This document shows positions 1-9,462 of a DNA stretch of 64,000 nucleotides, one piece after another. The notes beneath the pieces were generated by a model. The model was not told the DNA's origin, made no database searches, and saw nothing but the letters and a program-made list of their open reading frames with translations. The stretch's first letter is position 1. Each line of letters opens with the position of its first letter. This stretch comes from Tissierella sp032104385 (GTDB lineage Bacteria > Bacillota > Clostridia > Tissierellales > Tissierellaceae): assembly GCF_032104385.1 (NCBI RefSeq), contig NZ_DAMCHJ010000009.1, positions 61,693 through 125,692 on the forward strand, read 5' to 3'. A program made the translations under genes and the position numbers.

Positions 1-1
1 A

Positions 2-679
2 AAGGGGACATTAAATGTATTACAAGCTGCAAGAGATTTAGGGACAAGTAGAATACTTGTAACATCGACATCAGAAGTATATGGTACAGCTCAATATGTA
101 CCCATAGATGAAAAACATCCTTATCAGGGGCAGTCACCATATTCTGCAACAAAGATTGGTGCAGATAGAATAGCAGAGTCTTTTTATAGAAGTTTTGATA
201 TGCCTATTACAATAGTGAGACCCTTCAATACATATGGTCCAAGGCAATCAGCTAGAGCAGTTATACCTACAATAATTACACAATTATTAGCAGGGAAAGA
301 AGAGATTAAACTAGGCTCATTAACTCCAACAAGAGATTTTAATTATGTAAAAGATACTGTACAAGGATTTATTGAAATAGCAAAGTCTACTAATACAATA
401 GGAGAAGAAATCAACATTGCAACACAGCAAGAAATATCTATTGGTGAACTTGCACAAGAATTAATTAATCAAATTAATCCTAATGTTAAGATAATATGTG
501 AAGAAGAAAGATTAAGGCCAGAAAAGTCAGAAGTAAATAGATTACTTGGTTCTAACGAAAAGATAAAAAGAATAACAAATTGGAAACCAAATTATACTTT
601 AGAGCAAGGATTATCTGAAACCATAGAATGGATAGAAAACAATTTGGATAAATATAAAATGGATATATATAATATTTAG
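2..679 (+). CDS. legB: Nucleotide-sugar 4,6-dehydratase, LegB-type (5' end outside window)
   Basis: The frame is open from base 2 and 225 C-terminal residues are visible; the start and the Rossmann glycine motif lie left of the window. It belongs to the NAD-dependent epimerase/dehydratase (extended SDR) family. The visible part has the STSEVYG strand, the catalytic YSATK (YxxxK) motif near residue 52 of the fragment and the NTYGPRQ substrate loop. In the legionaminic pathway LegB removes water from a nucleotide-activated GlcNAc to give the 4-keto-6-deoxy sugar. LegC follows after 11 bases, which supports LegB over a general epimerase. Donor specificity (GDP versus UDP) cannot be read here; the CBS-type guanylyltransferase-like gene downstream favours GDP. 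Confidence 0.85.
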   Translation, partial: KGTLNVLQAARDLGTSRILVTSTSEVYGTAQYVPIDEKHPYQGQSPYSATKIGADRIAESFYRSFDMPITIVRPFNTYGPRQSARAVIPTIITQLLAGKEEIKLGSLTPTRDFNYVKDTVQGFIEIAKSTNTIGEEINIATQQEISIGELAQELINQINPNVKIICEEERLRPEKSEVNRLLGSNEKIKRITNWKPNYTLEQGLSETIEWIENNLDKYKMDIYNI

Positions 680-690
680 GGGCGATAAAA

Positions 691-1854
691 ATGAGTAGAT
701 TTATTCCATTATCAGTACCAAATTTAAAGGGAAAAGAATTAGAATATGTAACAAAGGCAGTAGAAACAGAGTGGGTGTCTACAGGTGGAGAATATATTAA
801 TGAATTTGAGAGAAATATTGCAGGATACCTCAAGGTTGAAAGAGCTGTTGCATGCCAATCTGGCACAGCTGGGATTCATTTAGCATTAAAGATTTTAGGA
901 GTGGAAGGCGGTGATGAAGTAATAGTGCCTACTCTTACCTTTATTGCAGCAGTTAATCCAGTTAGATACCTAGGAGCAGAACCAATATTTATGGATTGTG
1001 ATGATACTCTAAATATGGATTTGGATAAGCTTGAAGAGTTCTGTGGAAAAGAATGCAGTATGACAGATGATGGGCTAATTAACAAGAAAACAGGAAAAGC
1101 AATTAAAGCTTTAGTTATAGTCCATATATTTGGCAATATGGTAAATATGGAAAGACTTATAGATATAGCTGAAAAATACAAGCTGAAGGTAGTAGAAGAT
1201 TCAACAGAAGCTTTAGGAACATATTCAACAGAAGGTAGATATAAAGGTAAGTTTGCAGGAACTATAGGTGATTTTGGAGTGTATTCCTTTAACGGAAATA
1301 AAATAATAACTACTGGTGGAGGAGGAATGTTAGTAGCTAAAGATAAAAATCTAATTGATAAAGCGAAATATCTCTCCACCCAGGCAAAAGATGATGAATT
1401 ATACTATATTCACCATGAGGTTGGATTTAACTATAGAATGACAAATTTACAAGCTGCACTGGGAATTGCACAATTAGAGCAGTTAGAAGGTTTTATTAAA
1501 ATTAAGATGGAAAATTATAATCTGTATAAACAAGAAATTGATAAAATGAAAGGAGCGTCAATTCTTGACTTTAATAAAAATACAAGATCAAATCATTGGT
1601 TTTATTCATTATTGATAGACAAAGAAAAATATGGACTTAGTAGAGATGAACTATTAAATAAGTTAAATGAAAGTAAAATCCAAACAAGACCAATATGGGG
1701 ATTAATTCATGAGCAAAAACCATATAGAAACAATCAATCATACCGAATAGAAAAAGCCAATTACTATATAGATAGAATATTAAATATTCCTTGTAGCACA
1801 AGTCTTACAGAAGAAGATGTAAAATATGTTTGTGATATTTTGAGAGAATTATAA
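691..1854 (+). CDS. legC: PLP-dependent aminotransferase, LegC-type (DegT/DnrJ/EryC1/StrS)
   Basis: A full-length 387-residue sugar aminotransferase of the DegT/DnrJ/EryC1/StrS family. CQSGTAGIHLAL near residue 56 is the PLP-phosphate loop, and the segment GVYSFNGNKIITTGGGG near residue 192 contains the Schiff-base lysine (GNK). It should transfer an amino group to the 4-keto sugar made by LegB. GGGGCG lies about 9 bases before the ATG. The downstream legH, legI and legG genes fit the legionaminic series better than perosamine synthesis. Confidence 0.88.
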   Translation: MSRFIPLSVPNLKGKELEYVTKAVETEWVSTGGEYINEFERNIAGYLKVERAVACQSGTAGIHLALKILGVEGGDEVIVPTLTFIAAVNPVRYLGAEPIFMDCDDTLNMDLDKLEEFCGKECSMTDDGLINKKTGKAIKALVIVHIFGNMVNMERLIDIAEKYKLKVVEDSTEALGTYSTEGRYKGKFAGTIGDFGVYSFNGNKIITTGGGGMLVAKDKNLIDKAKYLSTQAKDDELYYIHHEVGFNYRMTNLQAALGIAQLEQLEGFIKIKMENYNLYKQEIDKMKGASILDFNKNTRSNHWFYSLLIDKEKYGLSRDELLNKLNESKIQTRPIWGLIHEQKPYRNNQSYRIEKANYYIDRILNIPCSTSLTEEDVKYVCDILREL

Positions 1855-1871
1855 AGATAGGGGGAAGCCCT

Positions 1872-2921
1872 TTGAGCATACGGGATTTATTTATAAATAA
1901 GGATTTATCAATTAAAGAAGCTATTAAAAAGCTAGATGAAACAGCAAAAAAAATATTATTAGTAGTTGAAGATAATAAGCTAATAGGTGTACTTACTGAT
2001 GGAGATATTAGAAGATGGATATTAAAAAGTGGAAATTTAAGTGATCCTGTTAGTCTAATTATGATAAAAGAACCAAAATGTATATTTGAAGATGAAATAA
2101 AAAACGCAAAGAAGATTCTTAAAAAACACAGCATAGAAGCTATACCCATTCTAAACAAGGAAAGGGAAGTAATAGATGTTATTTTTTGGAATGATAATTT
2201 TAATAAAAAATTTAAATTTAACAAACTAAGTAATCCAGTAGTAATAATGGCTGGTGGGAAAGGAACTAGATTAGATCCTTATACAAAGATATTACCAAAG
2301 CCTTTGATACCTATTGGAGATATTCCAATAGTAGAGAGGATTATAAATAGATTTAATGAATATGGATGCAATAAATTTTATATGACAGTTAATTATAAAA
2401 AGAATATGATAAAGGCATACTTTAATGAAATAGAAAATACATATTCAATAGAATATATAGATGAAGAGAAACCTTTAGGTACAGCAGGAAGTTTATACTT
2501 ATTAAAAGATAAGATAAGGGATTCTTTCTTTCTTAGTAATTGTGATATTTTAATAGAGGGAAACTATTCAGATATGTTAAAATATCACAAAGAACATAGA
2601 GCAAAGATTACTTTAATTACTTCACTTAAGCATTATACAATCCCTTATGGAGTTATTCAAATAAATGGAAATAGTGATGTAAAAAAAATGATAGAAAAAC
2701 CGGAATATGATTTCTTAGTGAATACTGGAATGTATATATTAGAACCAGAAGTAATTGATGATATTCCGAAAAATGAGCTTTTTCATATAACAGAATTAAT
2801 AAATGATTATATCAATAAGGGTGAAAAGATAGGAGTATATCCTGTAAGTGAAGGGGCTTGGCTAGATATGGGACAGTTTAAAGAAATGGAAACTATGCTT
2901 GAAAGGTTAGGGATAGAGTGA
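1872..2921 (+). CDS. ptmE: CBS-domain nucleotidyltransferase, PtmE-like (GlcN-1-P guanylyltransferase)
   Basis: A 349-residue protein with two CBS motifs in residues 1-115 fused to a sugar-phosphate nucleotidyltransferase domain from about residue 120. The latter carries the signature VIMAGGKGTRLDPYTKILPK (residues ~121-140). The start is TTG with GGGGGAAG about 4 bases upstream. This architecture is that of PtmE, which in the Campylobacter legionaminic route makes GDP-glucosamine; the CBS pair may sense nucleotides. It overlaps the next gene's ATG by one base. A GlmU/RmlA-like activity on another sugar phosphate cannot be ruled out. Confidence 0.78.
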   Translation: MSIRDLFINKDLSIKEAIKKLDETAKKILLVVEDNKLIGVLTDGDIRRWILKSGNLSDPVSLIMIKEPKCIFEDEIKNAKKILKKHSIEAIPILNKEREVIDVIFWNDNFNKKFKFNKLSNPVVIMAGGKGTRLDPYTKILPKPLIPIGDIPIVERIINRFNEYGCNKFYMTVNYKKNMIKAYFNEIENTYSIEYIDEEKPLGTAGSLYLLKDKIRDSFFLSNCDILIEGNYSDMLKYHKEHRAKITLITSLKHYTIPYGVIQINGNSDVKKMIEKPEYDFLVNTGMYILEPEVIDDIPKNELFHITELINDYINKGEKIGVYPVSEGAWLDMGQFKEMETMLERLGIE

Positions 2922-3559
2922 TGGAAGGTATTATCCTAATTGGTGGTGGTGGGCATTGTAAATCTGTTATCGACTCTATTATTAAATCCAAAGGATATAA
3001 TATAGTGGGAATATTAGATTTACGTGATAAAGTTGGAGATAAAATATTTGGTGTAAAAGTAATCGGAACAGACGATAAATTAGAATATTATTATAAAAAT
3101 GGAATTAGAAATGCTTTTTTAACTATGGGAAGTGTTGGAGATACAAGATTAAGAAGAAGGTTATGTTCTATTGCTTTGAATATTGGATATTCTTTTCCAA
3201 ATATAATTGATAGTACTGCAATAGTATCAGATAAGATTGAAATTGGATATGGTAATTTTATTGGAAAAGGAACAATAATCAATTCAGGTACAAAAATAGA
3301 GAATAATTGTATAATTAATACAGGAGCAATAATTGAACATGATTGTCATCTAAAGGACTTTTGTCATATAGCACCAGGAGTTACTATAAGTGGTAATGTA
3401 GTTATAGGAGAGAATACGCATATAGGAACTAATTCAACTATAATTCAAAATATAGTAATTGGTAATAATTCAATAATTGGTGCTGGATCTGTAGTTGTAA
3501 AAGATATTAAAAGTAATATTAAGGCTTATGGAAATCCTTGTAAAGAGGTGAAAAGATGA
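2921..3559 (+). CDS. legH: Sugar N-acetyltransferase, NeuD/PglD family (LegH)
   Basis: About 212 residues. The N-terminal Rossmann-like part begins with IILIGGGGHCKSVIDSI, and the rest is a left-handed beta-helix of hexapeptide repeats (for example IGENTHIGTNSTIIQN). The His of EHDCHL near residue 137 is the usual catalytic base of PglD/NeuD enzymes. It is expected to acetylate the 4-amino group made by LegC. ATG 2921 is chosen because AGGTTAGGG lies 8 bases upstream; GTG 2918 is the alternative. It overlaps the preceding stop and is overlapped by legI. Confidence 0.82.
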   Translation: MEGIILIGGGGHCKSVIDSIIKSKGYNIVGILDLRDKVGDKIFGVKVIGTDDKLEYYYKNGIRNAFLTMGSVGDTRLRRRLCSIALNIGYSFPNIIDSTAIVSDKIEIGYGNFIGKGTIINSGTKIENNCIINTGAIIEHDCHLKDFCHIAPGVTISGNVVIGENTHIGTNSTIIQNIVIGNNSIIGAGSVVVKDIKSNIKAYGNPCKEVKR

Positions 3560-4554
3560 AAAAGGTATTTATCATAGCTGAAGCAGGAGTTAATCACAAT
3601 GGAAGTATTGAATTGGCTAAGGAGTTAATTGATAAAGCAAGTGAATCAGGAGCAGATGCTGTTAAGTTTCAAAGCTTTAAAGCTGAAAGATTAGTAACTA
3701 AAAGTGCCCAGAAAGCTGAATATCAAGAAGAGACAACAGGTAAAGAGGAAAATCAATTTGAAATGATAAAAAGATTGGAATTGGATTATGAAAAGCATGA
3801 AGAATTAATTGGTTACTGTAAATCCAAAGACATAATGTTCTTATCATCACCCTTTGATTTAGAGAGTATAGATTTGCTTAACAATCTAGGACTTGAGATA
3901 TTTAAAATACCTTCAGGAGAAATAACTAATTTACCCTATTTACGAAAAATAGGTTTGTTAAAGAAGAAGGTAATACTTTCTACTGGAATGTCTACTCTTG
4001 GAGATATAGAGAAAGCTTTAGAAATACTAAGGAAAGGTGGAACTATGGATGTTACTGTATTGCACTGCAATACAGAATATCCTACACCAATGAAAGATGT
4101 TAATTTAAATGCAATGAATACAATAAAAGAGGCTTTTAAGGTGGAAGTAGGATATTCAGATCATACATTAGGCATAGAAGTACCAATAGCAGCAGTAGCA
4201 TTAGGTGCTACAGTAATTGAAAAGCATTTTACTTTAGATAAGAATATGGAAGGACCAGATCATAGAGCAAGCTTAGAGCCAAATGAACTTAAAGAGTTGG
4301 TTAAGTGTATAAGAAATATTGAAATGGCTCTAGGAGATGGATTAAAGAAATTAACTGAATCTGAAGCAAAAAATATAACTATTGTTAGAAAAAGCATAGT
4401 AGCGGGAAGAAATATTAAAAAGGGTGAAGCCTTTACAATAGAAAATTTAGAAATTAAAAGACCAGGGAATGGGATATCTCCCATGAAATTGGATGAAGTT
4501 ATAGGTAAATTAGCAATTAGAGATTATGAAGAAGATGAGTTGATAGAGATATGA
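3556..4554 (+). CDS. legI: Legionaminic acid synthase, NeuB family
   Basis: 332 residues. An N-terminal NeuB TIM barrel starts IIAEAGVNHNGSIELAKEL, with KFQSFKAERL and PSGEITNLP as further signatures. A C-terminal SAF (antifreeze-like) domain occupies about residues 275-332 (RKSIVAGRNIKKGEAFTIEN). The family condenses phosphoenolpyruvate with a six-carbon diamino sugar to give a nonulosonic acid. legG beside it, which supplies the free sugar by 2-epimerisation and NDP hydrolysis, supports legionaminate rather than pseudaminate. Translationally coupled to both neighbours. Confidence 0.88.
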   Translation: MKKVFIIAEAGVNHNGSIELAKELIDKASESGADAVKFQSFKAERLVTKSAQKAEYQEETTGKEENQFEMIKRLELDYEKHEELIGYCKSKDIMFLSSPFDLESIDLLNNLGLEIFKIPSGEITNLPYLRKIGLLKKKVILSTGMSTLGDIEKALEILRKGGTMDVTVLHCNTEYPTPMKDVNLNAMNTIKEAFKVEVGYSDHTLGIEVPIAAVALGATVIEKHFTLDKNMEGPDHRASLEPNELKELVKCIRNIEMALGDGLKKLTESEAKNITIVRKSIVAGRNIKKGEAFTIENLEIKRPGNGISPMKLDEVIGKLAIRDYEEDELIEI

Positions 4555-5726
4555 AGAAAATATGCGTAGTTACAGGTACAAGGGCTGAATATGGACTCTT
4601 TAGACCGCTTATAAAGAGGATAAAAGAAGATGATGAATTGCAACTCCAATTAATTGTAACTGGAATGCATCTATCACCAGAATTTGGGCTTACCTATAAA
4701 GAAATAGAAGAAGATGGTTTTATCATTGATGAAAAGGTAGAAATGTTGCTTAGTTCTGATACACCAGTAGGTATATCCAAATCTATTGGGTTAGCTATGA
4801 TTGGATTTACAGACGCCTTTGAAAGATTAAAGCCAGATATGGTAGTTGTGTTAGGAGATAGGTATGAAATATTTGCAGCAGCAAGTACTGCTATGATATC
4901 TCGCATACCAATAGCGCATATACATGGAGGAGAGACCACTGAAGGATTAATAGATGAAGCTATAAGGCATTCGATTACTAAGATGAGCTATTTACATTTT
5001 ACAAGTACAGAAGAATATAGACAAAGAGTAATACAATTAGGAGAAGAACCAAATAGAATATTTAATGTGGGGGCAATTGGTATTGAAAGTATAAAAAAAT
5101 TAAAGCTGTTAAAGAAAGATGCGTTGGAAAATAGCATTAATTTTAAGTTTGGACTTAAAAATGCCTTGGTTACCTTTCACCCAGTAACTCTTGAAGATGG
5201 TACTTCTAAGGAACAGTTTCAAGAGTTATTAAATGCTTTAGATAGATTTAGCGACTTAAAAATAATATTTACAAAGTCAAATTCAGATACAAATGGAAGA
5301 ATTATAAATTCTATGATAGATGAGTATGTAGAAAAAAACAAACAAAAAGCAATAGCATTTACTTCGATGGGACAACTGAGATATTTATCAGCAATGAAAT
5401 ATGTAGATTTAGTTATCGGAAACTCTTCTAGTGGAATTATAGAAGCCCCCTCATTTAACGTTCCAACAATAAATATCGGAGATAGGCAAAAAGGACGAAT
5501 ACAAGGAGAAACAATAATAGATTGCACGACAGTGGAAAATGAGATATATAAAGCTATCAAGCTAGGATTATCAGATGATTTTAAAGAAACGATTAAAAGT
5601 GCAATAAATCCTTATGGAGAAGGTAATACAAGTTATCTAATAGTTCAAAGAATAAAACAATCATTTTTTTTAGATTTAATAAATATAAAAAAGAAATTTT
5701 TTGATTTGGAGGATATAAATAGATGA
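4551..5726 (+). CDS. legG: Hydrolysing NDP-sugar 2-epimerase, NeuC/LegG type
   Basis: 391 residues of the UDP-N-acetylglucosamine 2-epimerase fold. The start VVTGTRAEYGLFRPLI and the segment HIHGGETTEGLIDEAIRHSI are typical of the hydrolysing NeuC/LegG branch; GNSSSGIIEAPSF is the C-terminal nucleotide-binding loop. It should invert C2 and release the free diacetamido-trideoxy mannose sugar used by LegI. The last ~25 residues are Lys/Phe-rich. ATG overlaps the legI stop and the stop overlaps the next ATG. Confidence 0.88.
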   Translation: MKKICVVTGTRAEYGLFRPLIKRIKEDDELQLQLIVTGMHLSPEFGLTYKEIEEDGFIIDEKVEMLLSSDTPVGISKSIGLAMIGFTDAFERLKPDMVVVLGDRYEIFAAASTAMISRIPIAHIHGGETTEGLIDEAIRHSITKMSYLHFTSTEEYRQRVIQLGEEPNRIFNVGAIGIESIKKLKLLKKDALENSINFKFGLKNALVTFHPVTLEDGTSKEQFQELLNALDRFSDLKIIFTKSNSDTNGRIINSMIDEYVEKNKQKAIAFTSMGQLRYLSAMKYVDLVIGNSSSGIIEAPSFNVPTINIGDRQKGRIQGETIIDCTTVENEIYKAIKLGLSDDFKETIKSAINPYGEGNTSYLIVQRIKQSFFLDLINIKKKFFDLEDINR

Positions 5727-6607
5727 GAATACTACTTATAGGATCTGTAAAATCATCTGAAGTTTTGCTTCAAAAATTAATAGATATGAAAGAGAACATA
5801 GTAGGAGTAGTTACAAATATAACTCCTAACTTAAATTCTGATTATGTAGACTTATCTGAGTTATGTATCTACAATAATATTGAGCTTATGAAAGCAGATA
5901 ATATTAATGATGTTAATTCTATTGAATTTATTAGAGATAAAAATCCTGATATAATATATTGTTTTGGTTTTTCACAACTACTGAGTAAAGAAATAATTAA
6001 CATCCCCAAAAAAGGCGTTATTGGTTTTCATCCTACTAAGTTACCTTTAAATAGAGGAAGACATCCTTTGATTTGGACAATGGCTTTAGGATTAAAAGAA
6101 ACTGCTTCAACATTTTTCTTTATTAATGAAGGAGCCGATGGTGGAGATATAATTAGCCAAGAGATAGTTCCTATATACTATGAAGACGATGTAATGGGTC
6201 TATATAATAGGATGTTAAAAATGGCACAAAAACAAGTTGAGAAACTTACCAATGAAATAAAAAAGGGAAATATAGTAAGGATAAAGCAAGACGACACAAA
6301 GGCTAACTGCTGGCGAAAGCGGTATAAAGAGGACGGGAAAATTGATTGGAGGATGTCTTCTTATAATATATATAATCTTGTTAGAGCTTTAACACGTCCT
6401 TATGTAGGGGCACATTTTGCTTATAAATCTAAAGATATAAAAGTATGGAAAGTAAAAGAACGAATTATTGAAGGAATAGATAATATAGAGCCAGGGAAAG
6501 TATTAGAAGTATTAAATGATGGAACTTTTACAGTAAAAACAGGGAGTAATTGTATACAAGTTTTAGATAGTGATGCTATTGAGATAGAGGTTGGTGATTA
6601 TTTATGA
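5723..6607 (+). CDS. Sugar N-formyltransferase-like protein
   Basis: 294 residues of the formyl transferase (Met-tRNA formyltransferase-like) fold with a C-terminal OB-like domain from about residue 205. The core GFHPTKLPLNRGRHPLIW keeps the catalytic His (H103), and EGADGGDI supplies the Asp (D139). The Asn that usually sits two residues before the His is Gly here. The gene lies between legG and a deacetylase inside the nonulosonate operon, so an N-formylated sugar amine is a more likely product than formyl-Met-tRNA. Substrate and formyl donor are inferred only. Confidence 0.7.
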   Translation: MRILLIGSVKSSEVLLQKLIDMKENIVGVVTNITPNLNSDYVDLSELCIYNNIELMKADNINDVNSIEFIRDKNPDIIYCFGFSQLLSKEIINIPKKGVIGFHPTKLPLNRGRHPLIWTMALGLKETASTFFFINEGADGGDIISQEIVPIYYEDDVMGLYNRMLKMAQKQVEKLTNEIKKGNIVRIKQDDTKANCWRKRYKEDGKIDWRMSSYNIYNLVRALTRPYVGAHFAYKSKDIKVWKVKERIIEGIDNIEPGKVLEVLNDGTFTVKTGSNCIQVLDSDAIEIEVGDYL

Positions 6608-7266
6608 ATAGAGTATTAGTCGTATCACCTCATCCAGATGATGAAACATTAGGAGCAGGAGGTACACTGTTAAGGTATAAAGAAGAATGTAGTGATATTT
6701 ATTGGATAAATTTTACGAACATGAAAGAAGAATATGGATATACAAAAGAACGGGTAAGATCCAGGAATGACGAAATAGACAAAGTTAAGAAACTATTTGG
6801 TTTTAAAAATATATATAATTTAGAATTAGAGCCATCAGGATTAGACAAATATAGTAGAATGGAGTTAATTCTACACGTTTCAGAAATAGTAAAGGAGATA
6901 GAGCCTAATATAATATTATTACCTAATAGAGAAGACATACACTCTGATCATAAAATAGTATTTGATACAATGTTTGCATGTACGAAATCTTTTAGATATC
7001 CTTCAATTAAAAAGGTATTGGTTATGGAGATAATTTCAGAAACGGATTTCTCTTATAATCCTACTGCTTTTAAACCTAATTATTTTATTGACATAACTAA
7101 GTATGTAGATAAAAAGATTGAAATAATGAAGGTTTATGAAAGTGAGTTAAAAGAACACCCTTTCCCCAGGAGTATAGAAAATCTTATAGCATTAGCAATA
7201 AACAGGGGGGCTATGGCAGGAAAACATTATGCAGAAGCTTTTATGCTTATAAAGGCAATAGAATAG
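6604..7266 (+). CDS. PIG-L family sugar N-deacetylase
   Basis: 220 residues with the zinc-binding motif SPHPDDETLGAGG at residues 8-20 and a second HSDH motif near residue 118, as in LmbE/PIG-L deacetylases that remove acetyl from amino sugars. It overlaps the formyltransferase gene by four bases, so the two enzymes are probably made together. An attractive but unproven idea is that this enzyme frees an amine that the formyltransferase or amidotransferase then modifies. No signal peptide; cytoplasmic. Confidence 0.8.
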   Translation: MNRVLVVSPHPDDETLGAGGTLLRYKEECSDIYWINFTNMKEEYGYTKERVRSRNDEIDKVKKLFGFKNIYNLELEPSGLDKYSRMELILHVSEIVKEIEPNIILLPNREDIHSDHKIVFDTMFACTKSFRYPSIKKVLVMEIISETDFSYNPTAFKPNYFIDITKYVDKKIEIMKVYESELKEHPFPRSIENLIALAINRGAMAGKHYAEAFMLIKAIE

Positions 7267-7286
7267 CAATTAAAGGAGATAGAGAA

Positions 7287-8003
7287 ATGGATTTAAAAAC
7301 TATAAGAACTCATGATAAGTTTTATTTGAAAGAAAATAGAAAAAACAACCCCAAAGAGTATTTTAAATTTATACTAAACAATGCAAAGGAATACATTGAT
7401 GCACTGGAAGAACCAAAAGTGATAGATATTGGATGTGCAGCAGGGGACTTTTTATATTTTTTCAATACTGTTTATCCTAATTCAAATAAGTATGGAATGG
7501 ATATAATGGATGAATTACTAGCTAAGGCTAGAGAAGAAGTAAAAGAAGTTACTTTTTTTAAGGGAGACATTGAAAGTAATAAAAATGTAATTGATATAAA
7601 ATTTGATATAGTATTTATGAATGGAGTACATAGTATTTTTGACGATATTAGGCCAGTGCTTAATAATATTGTAAACCTTTTAAAAGAAGGCGGGAGAGCA
7701 TATGTGTTTGGAATATTTAATCCTGATCCAATAGATGTAATTATTAGATCTAGGAAATCTAATTGCAATGGTGACTGGGAAAAAGGCTGGAACTTATTTT
7801 CTATAAATACGGTTAGCAGTTATTTAAATGAACTTGGTTTAAATTATAATTTCAAAGAATTTAAAATTGGGATTGATATAGATAAAAATATTTTAGATCC
7901 ACTTAGATCTTGGACAATAAATATGAGTAATGGAGAAAAGGGAATTATTAATGGTTTACAACTACTTCATCCTTTTTATTTACTAGAAATTATTAATGAG
8001 TAG
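7287..8003 (+). CDS. Class I SAM-dependent methyltransferase
   Basis: 238 residues with a Rossmann methyltransferase core: motif I VIDIGCAAGDFLYFF near residue 46, an acidic residue after the second strand (YGMDIMDE), and FDIVFMNGVHSIFDD as motif IV. The N-terminal ~40 residues are helical. AAAGGAGAT precedes the ATG. It sits among nonulosonate tailoring genes, so N- or O-methylation of the sugar is plausible; the acceptor is not evident. Confidence 0.75.
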   Translation: MDLKTIRTHDKFYLKENRKNNPKEYFKFILNNAKEYIDALEEPKVIDIGCAAGDFLYFFNTVYPNSNKYGMDIMDELLAKAREEVKEVTFFKGDIESNKNVIDIKFDIVFMNGVHSIFDDIRPVLNNIVNLLKEGGRAYVFGIFNPDPIDVIIRSRKSNCNGDWEKGWNLFSINTVSSYLNELGLNYNFKEFKIGIDIDKNILDPLRSWTINMSNGEKGIINGLQLLHPFYLLEIINE

Positions 8004-8027
8004 TATATATTTAAATGGGGGATTAAA

Positions 8028-8705
8028 ATGAAATATATGGATATATCTAAAAAAATATATGAAAAGAAGTATAAAGATGGTTATGGAATAAATTTTCCTG
8101 AAAGTCATGTAATAAGGATGTTTAATTATTTGGATAGGAAGTTTTCATTAAAAGGGAAAAATATAAACATACTAGACTTTGGATGTGGTACTGGTACCCA
8201 TTCACTTTTATTTGAGAATCAAGGATGGAATGCATACGGAATAGACATATCTGAAGCAGCTATCCAAGTTTGCAAGAGTCATTTAAATAAACATAATTTT
8301 ATAGTTATAGAACCTGGAGAATCCATAAGTAAGATATTTGAAAATAAATTTGATATTATTTTTGCGAATCAATCACTTTATTATTTAACAAATGAAGCAC
8401 TTAATAGTTTACTAAAAGAAATGAATGAAATGTTAACAACAGAGGGATTAGTGGTTTTCACAATGATGGGTAGTAAAAATTATTATTATAATAATATAGA
8501 TCATAATATATCATCCCAAGATGGGATATATAAAGTAGCACTAGGAGGGAGATTAGAAGGAGAAGCATATGTAAACTTTATTAATAGTAAAGATGAATTA
8601 GTTGAAAAGTTTAATATATTTGAAGAGGTATTAACAGGATATTATGACTTTTATATGAAAGAAGGTTCATCATTTCACTATTATTTTATAGGGAAAAAAC
8701 GATAA
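8028..8705 (+). CDS. Class I SAM-dependent methyltransferase
   Basis: 225 residues. Motif I is NILDFGCGTGTHSLLFE near residue 45, followed by YGIDISEAAI and the motif IV region FDIIFANQSLYYL. Similar in fold to the preceding gene but clearly diverged, so not a recent duplicate. GGGGGA lies 7 bases before the ATG. Probably a second methyl decoration of the same glycan; substrate unknown. Confidence 0.75.
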   Translation: MKYMDISKKIYEKKYKDGYGINFPESHVIRMFNYLDRKFSLKGKNINILDFGCGTGTHSLLFENQGWNAYGIDISEAAIQVCKSHLNKHNFIVIEPGESISKIFENKFDIIFANQSLYYLTNEALNSLLKEMNEMLTTEGLVVFTMMGSKNYYYNNIDHNISSQDGIYKVALGGRLEGEAYVNFINSKDELVEKFNIFEEVLTGYYDFYMKEGSSFHYYFIGKKR

Positions 8706-8735
8706 GGTTTTAATAGTTGCTAAGGGGTGAATATT

Positions 8736-9434
8736 TTGTTTTTAGAAAAAAGATTTCTAGCCATAATCCCTGCTAGAAGTGGTTCTAAGGGATTAAAGGA
8801 TAAAAATATTAAAGATTTAAATGGTAGGGCTATAATGTCATATACCATTGAGGCAGCAAAAAAAAGTGATGTTTTTGATGATGTGATAGTATCTACTGAG
8901 GCTAAAGCTTATGCAGATATAGCTATAAACTATGGAGCAGCAGTTCCTTTTTTAAGACCTGATTATCTTTCTACAGATGAAGCAACTACAAATGATGTAG
9001 TAGAATATACAATAAGGGAATTAGAAAAAGTAGGTAAAAAATATGATTATTTCATGATTTTACAGCCAACATCCCCATTAAGGCGAGCAGAAGATATATT
9101 AGGTGCTGTAGAGTTATTATTTAAAAAAAATGCAAATTCAGTAGTGAGTGTTTGTGAGTCAGAGCATTCACCATTATACATGAATACTTTAGATAAAACA
9201 TTATCATTGAAAGAATTTTTACCGAAAGATGTAAAGACTAGGAGGCAAGAACTACCTAAGTATTATAGATTGAATGGTGCTATTTATTTATGTAAAGTCG
9301 ATTATTTTCTTAAATATAAAGATTTCTACAAAGAAGATAGTTATGCATATATAATGGAGAAAACAAGATCCATTGATATTGATGATGAACATGATTTTAG
9401 AGTTGCAGAGTGTATGTTAAATAATGAATTATAG
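8736..9434 (+). CDS. legF: CMP-nonulosonate (legionaminate) cytidylyltransferase
   Basis: A 232-residue NeuA/LegF/PseF family enzyme. IIPARSGSKGLKDKNIK near residue 9 binds CTP, and LQPTSPLRRAEDI and RLNGAIYLCK are family signatures. It activates the free nonulosonic acid with CMP, making the glycosyltransferase donor. TTG 8736 is preferred because AAGGGG lies 8 bases upstream; the earlier in-frame GTG at 8727 overlaps that ribosome binding site. Confidence 0.87.
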   Translation: MFLEKRFLAIIPARSGSKGLKDKNIKDLNGRAIMSYTIEAAKKSDVFDDVIVSTEAKAYADIAINYGAAVPFLRPDYLSTDEATTNDVVEYTIRELEKVGKKYDYFMILQPTSPLRRAEDILGAVELLFKKNANSVVSVCESEHSPLYMNTLDKTLSLKEFLPKDVKTRRQELPKYYRLNGAIYLCKVDYFLKYKDFYKEDSYAYIMEKTRSIDIDDEHDFRVAECMLNNEL

Positions 9435-9462
9435 TGTATGACATAAGGAGAGTGTTAAATCA

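Noticed and set aside
876..1379. Minus-strand open frame of 167 codons inside legC
   Set aside because: Antisense shadow; the plus-strand aminotransferase motifs are unmistakable.
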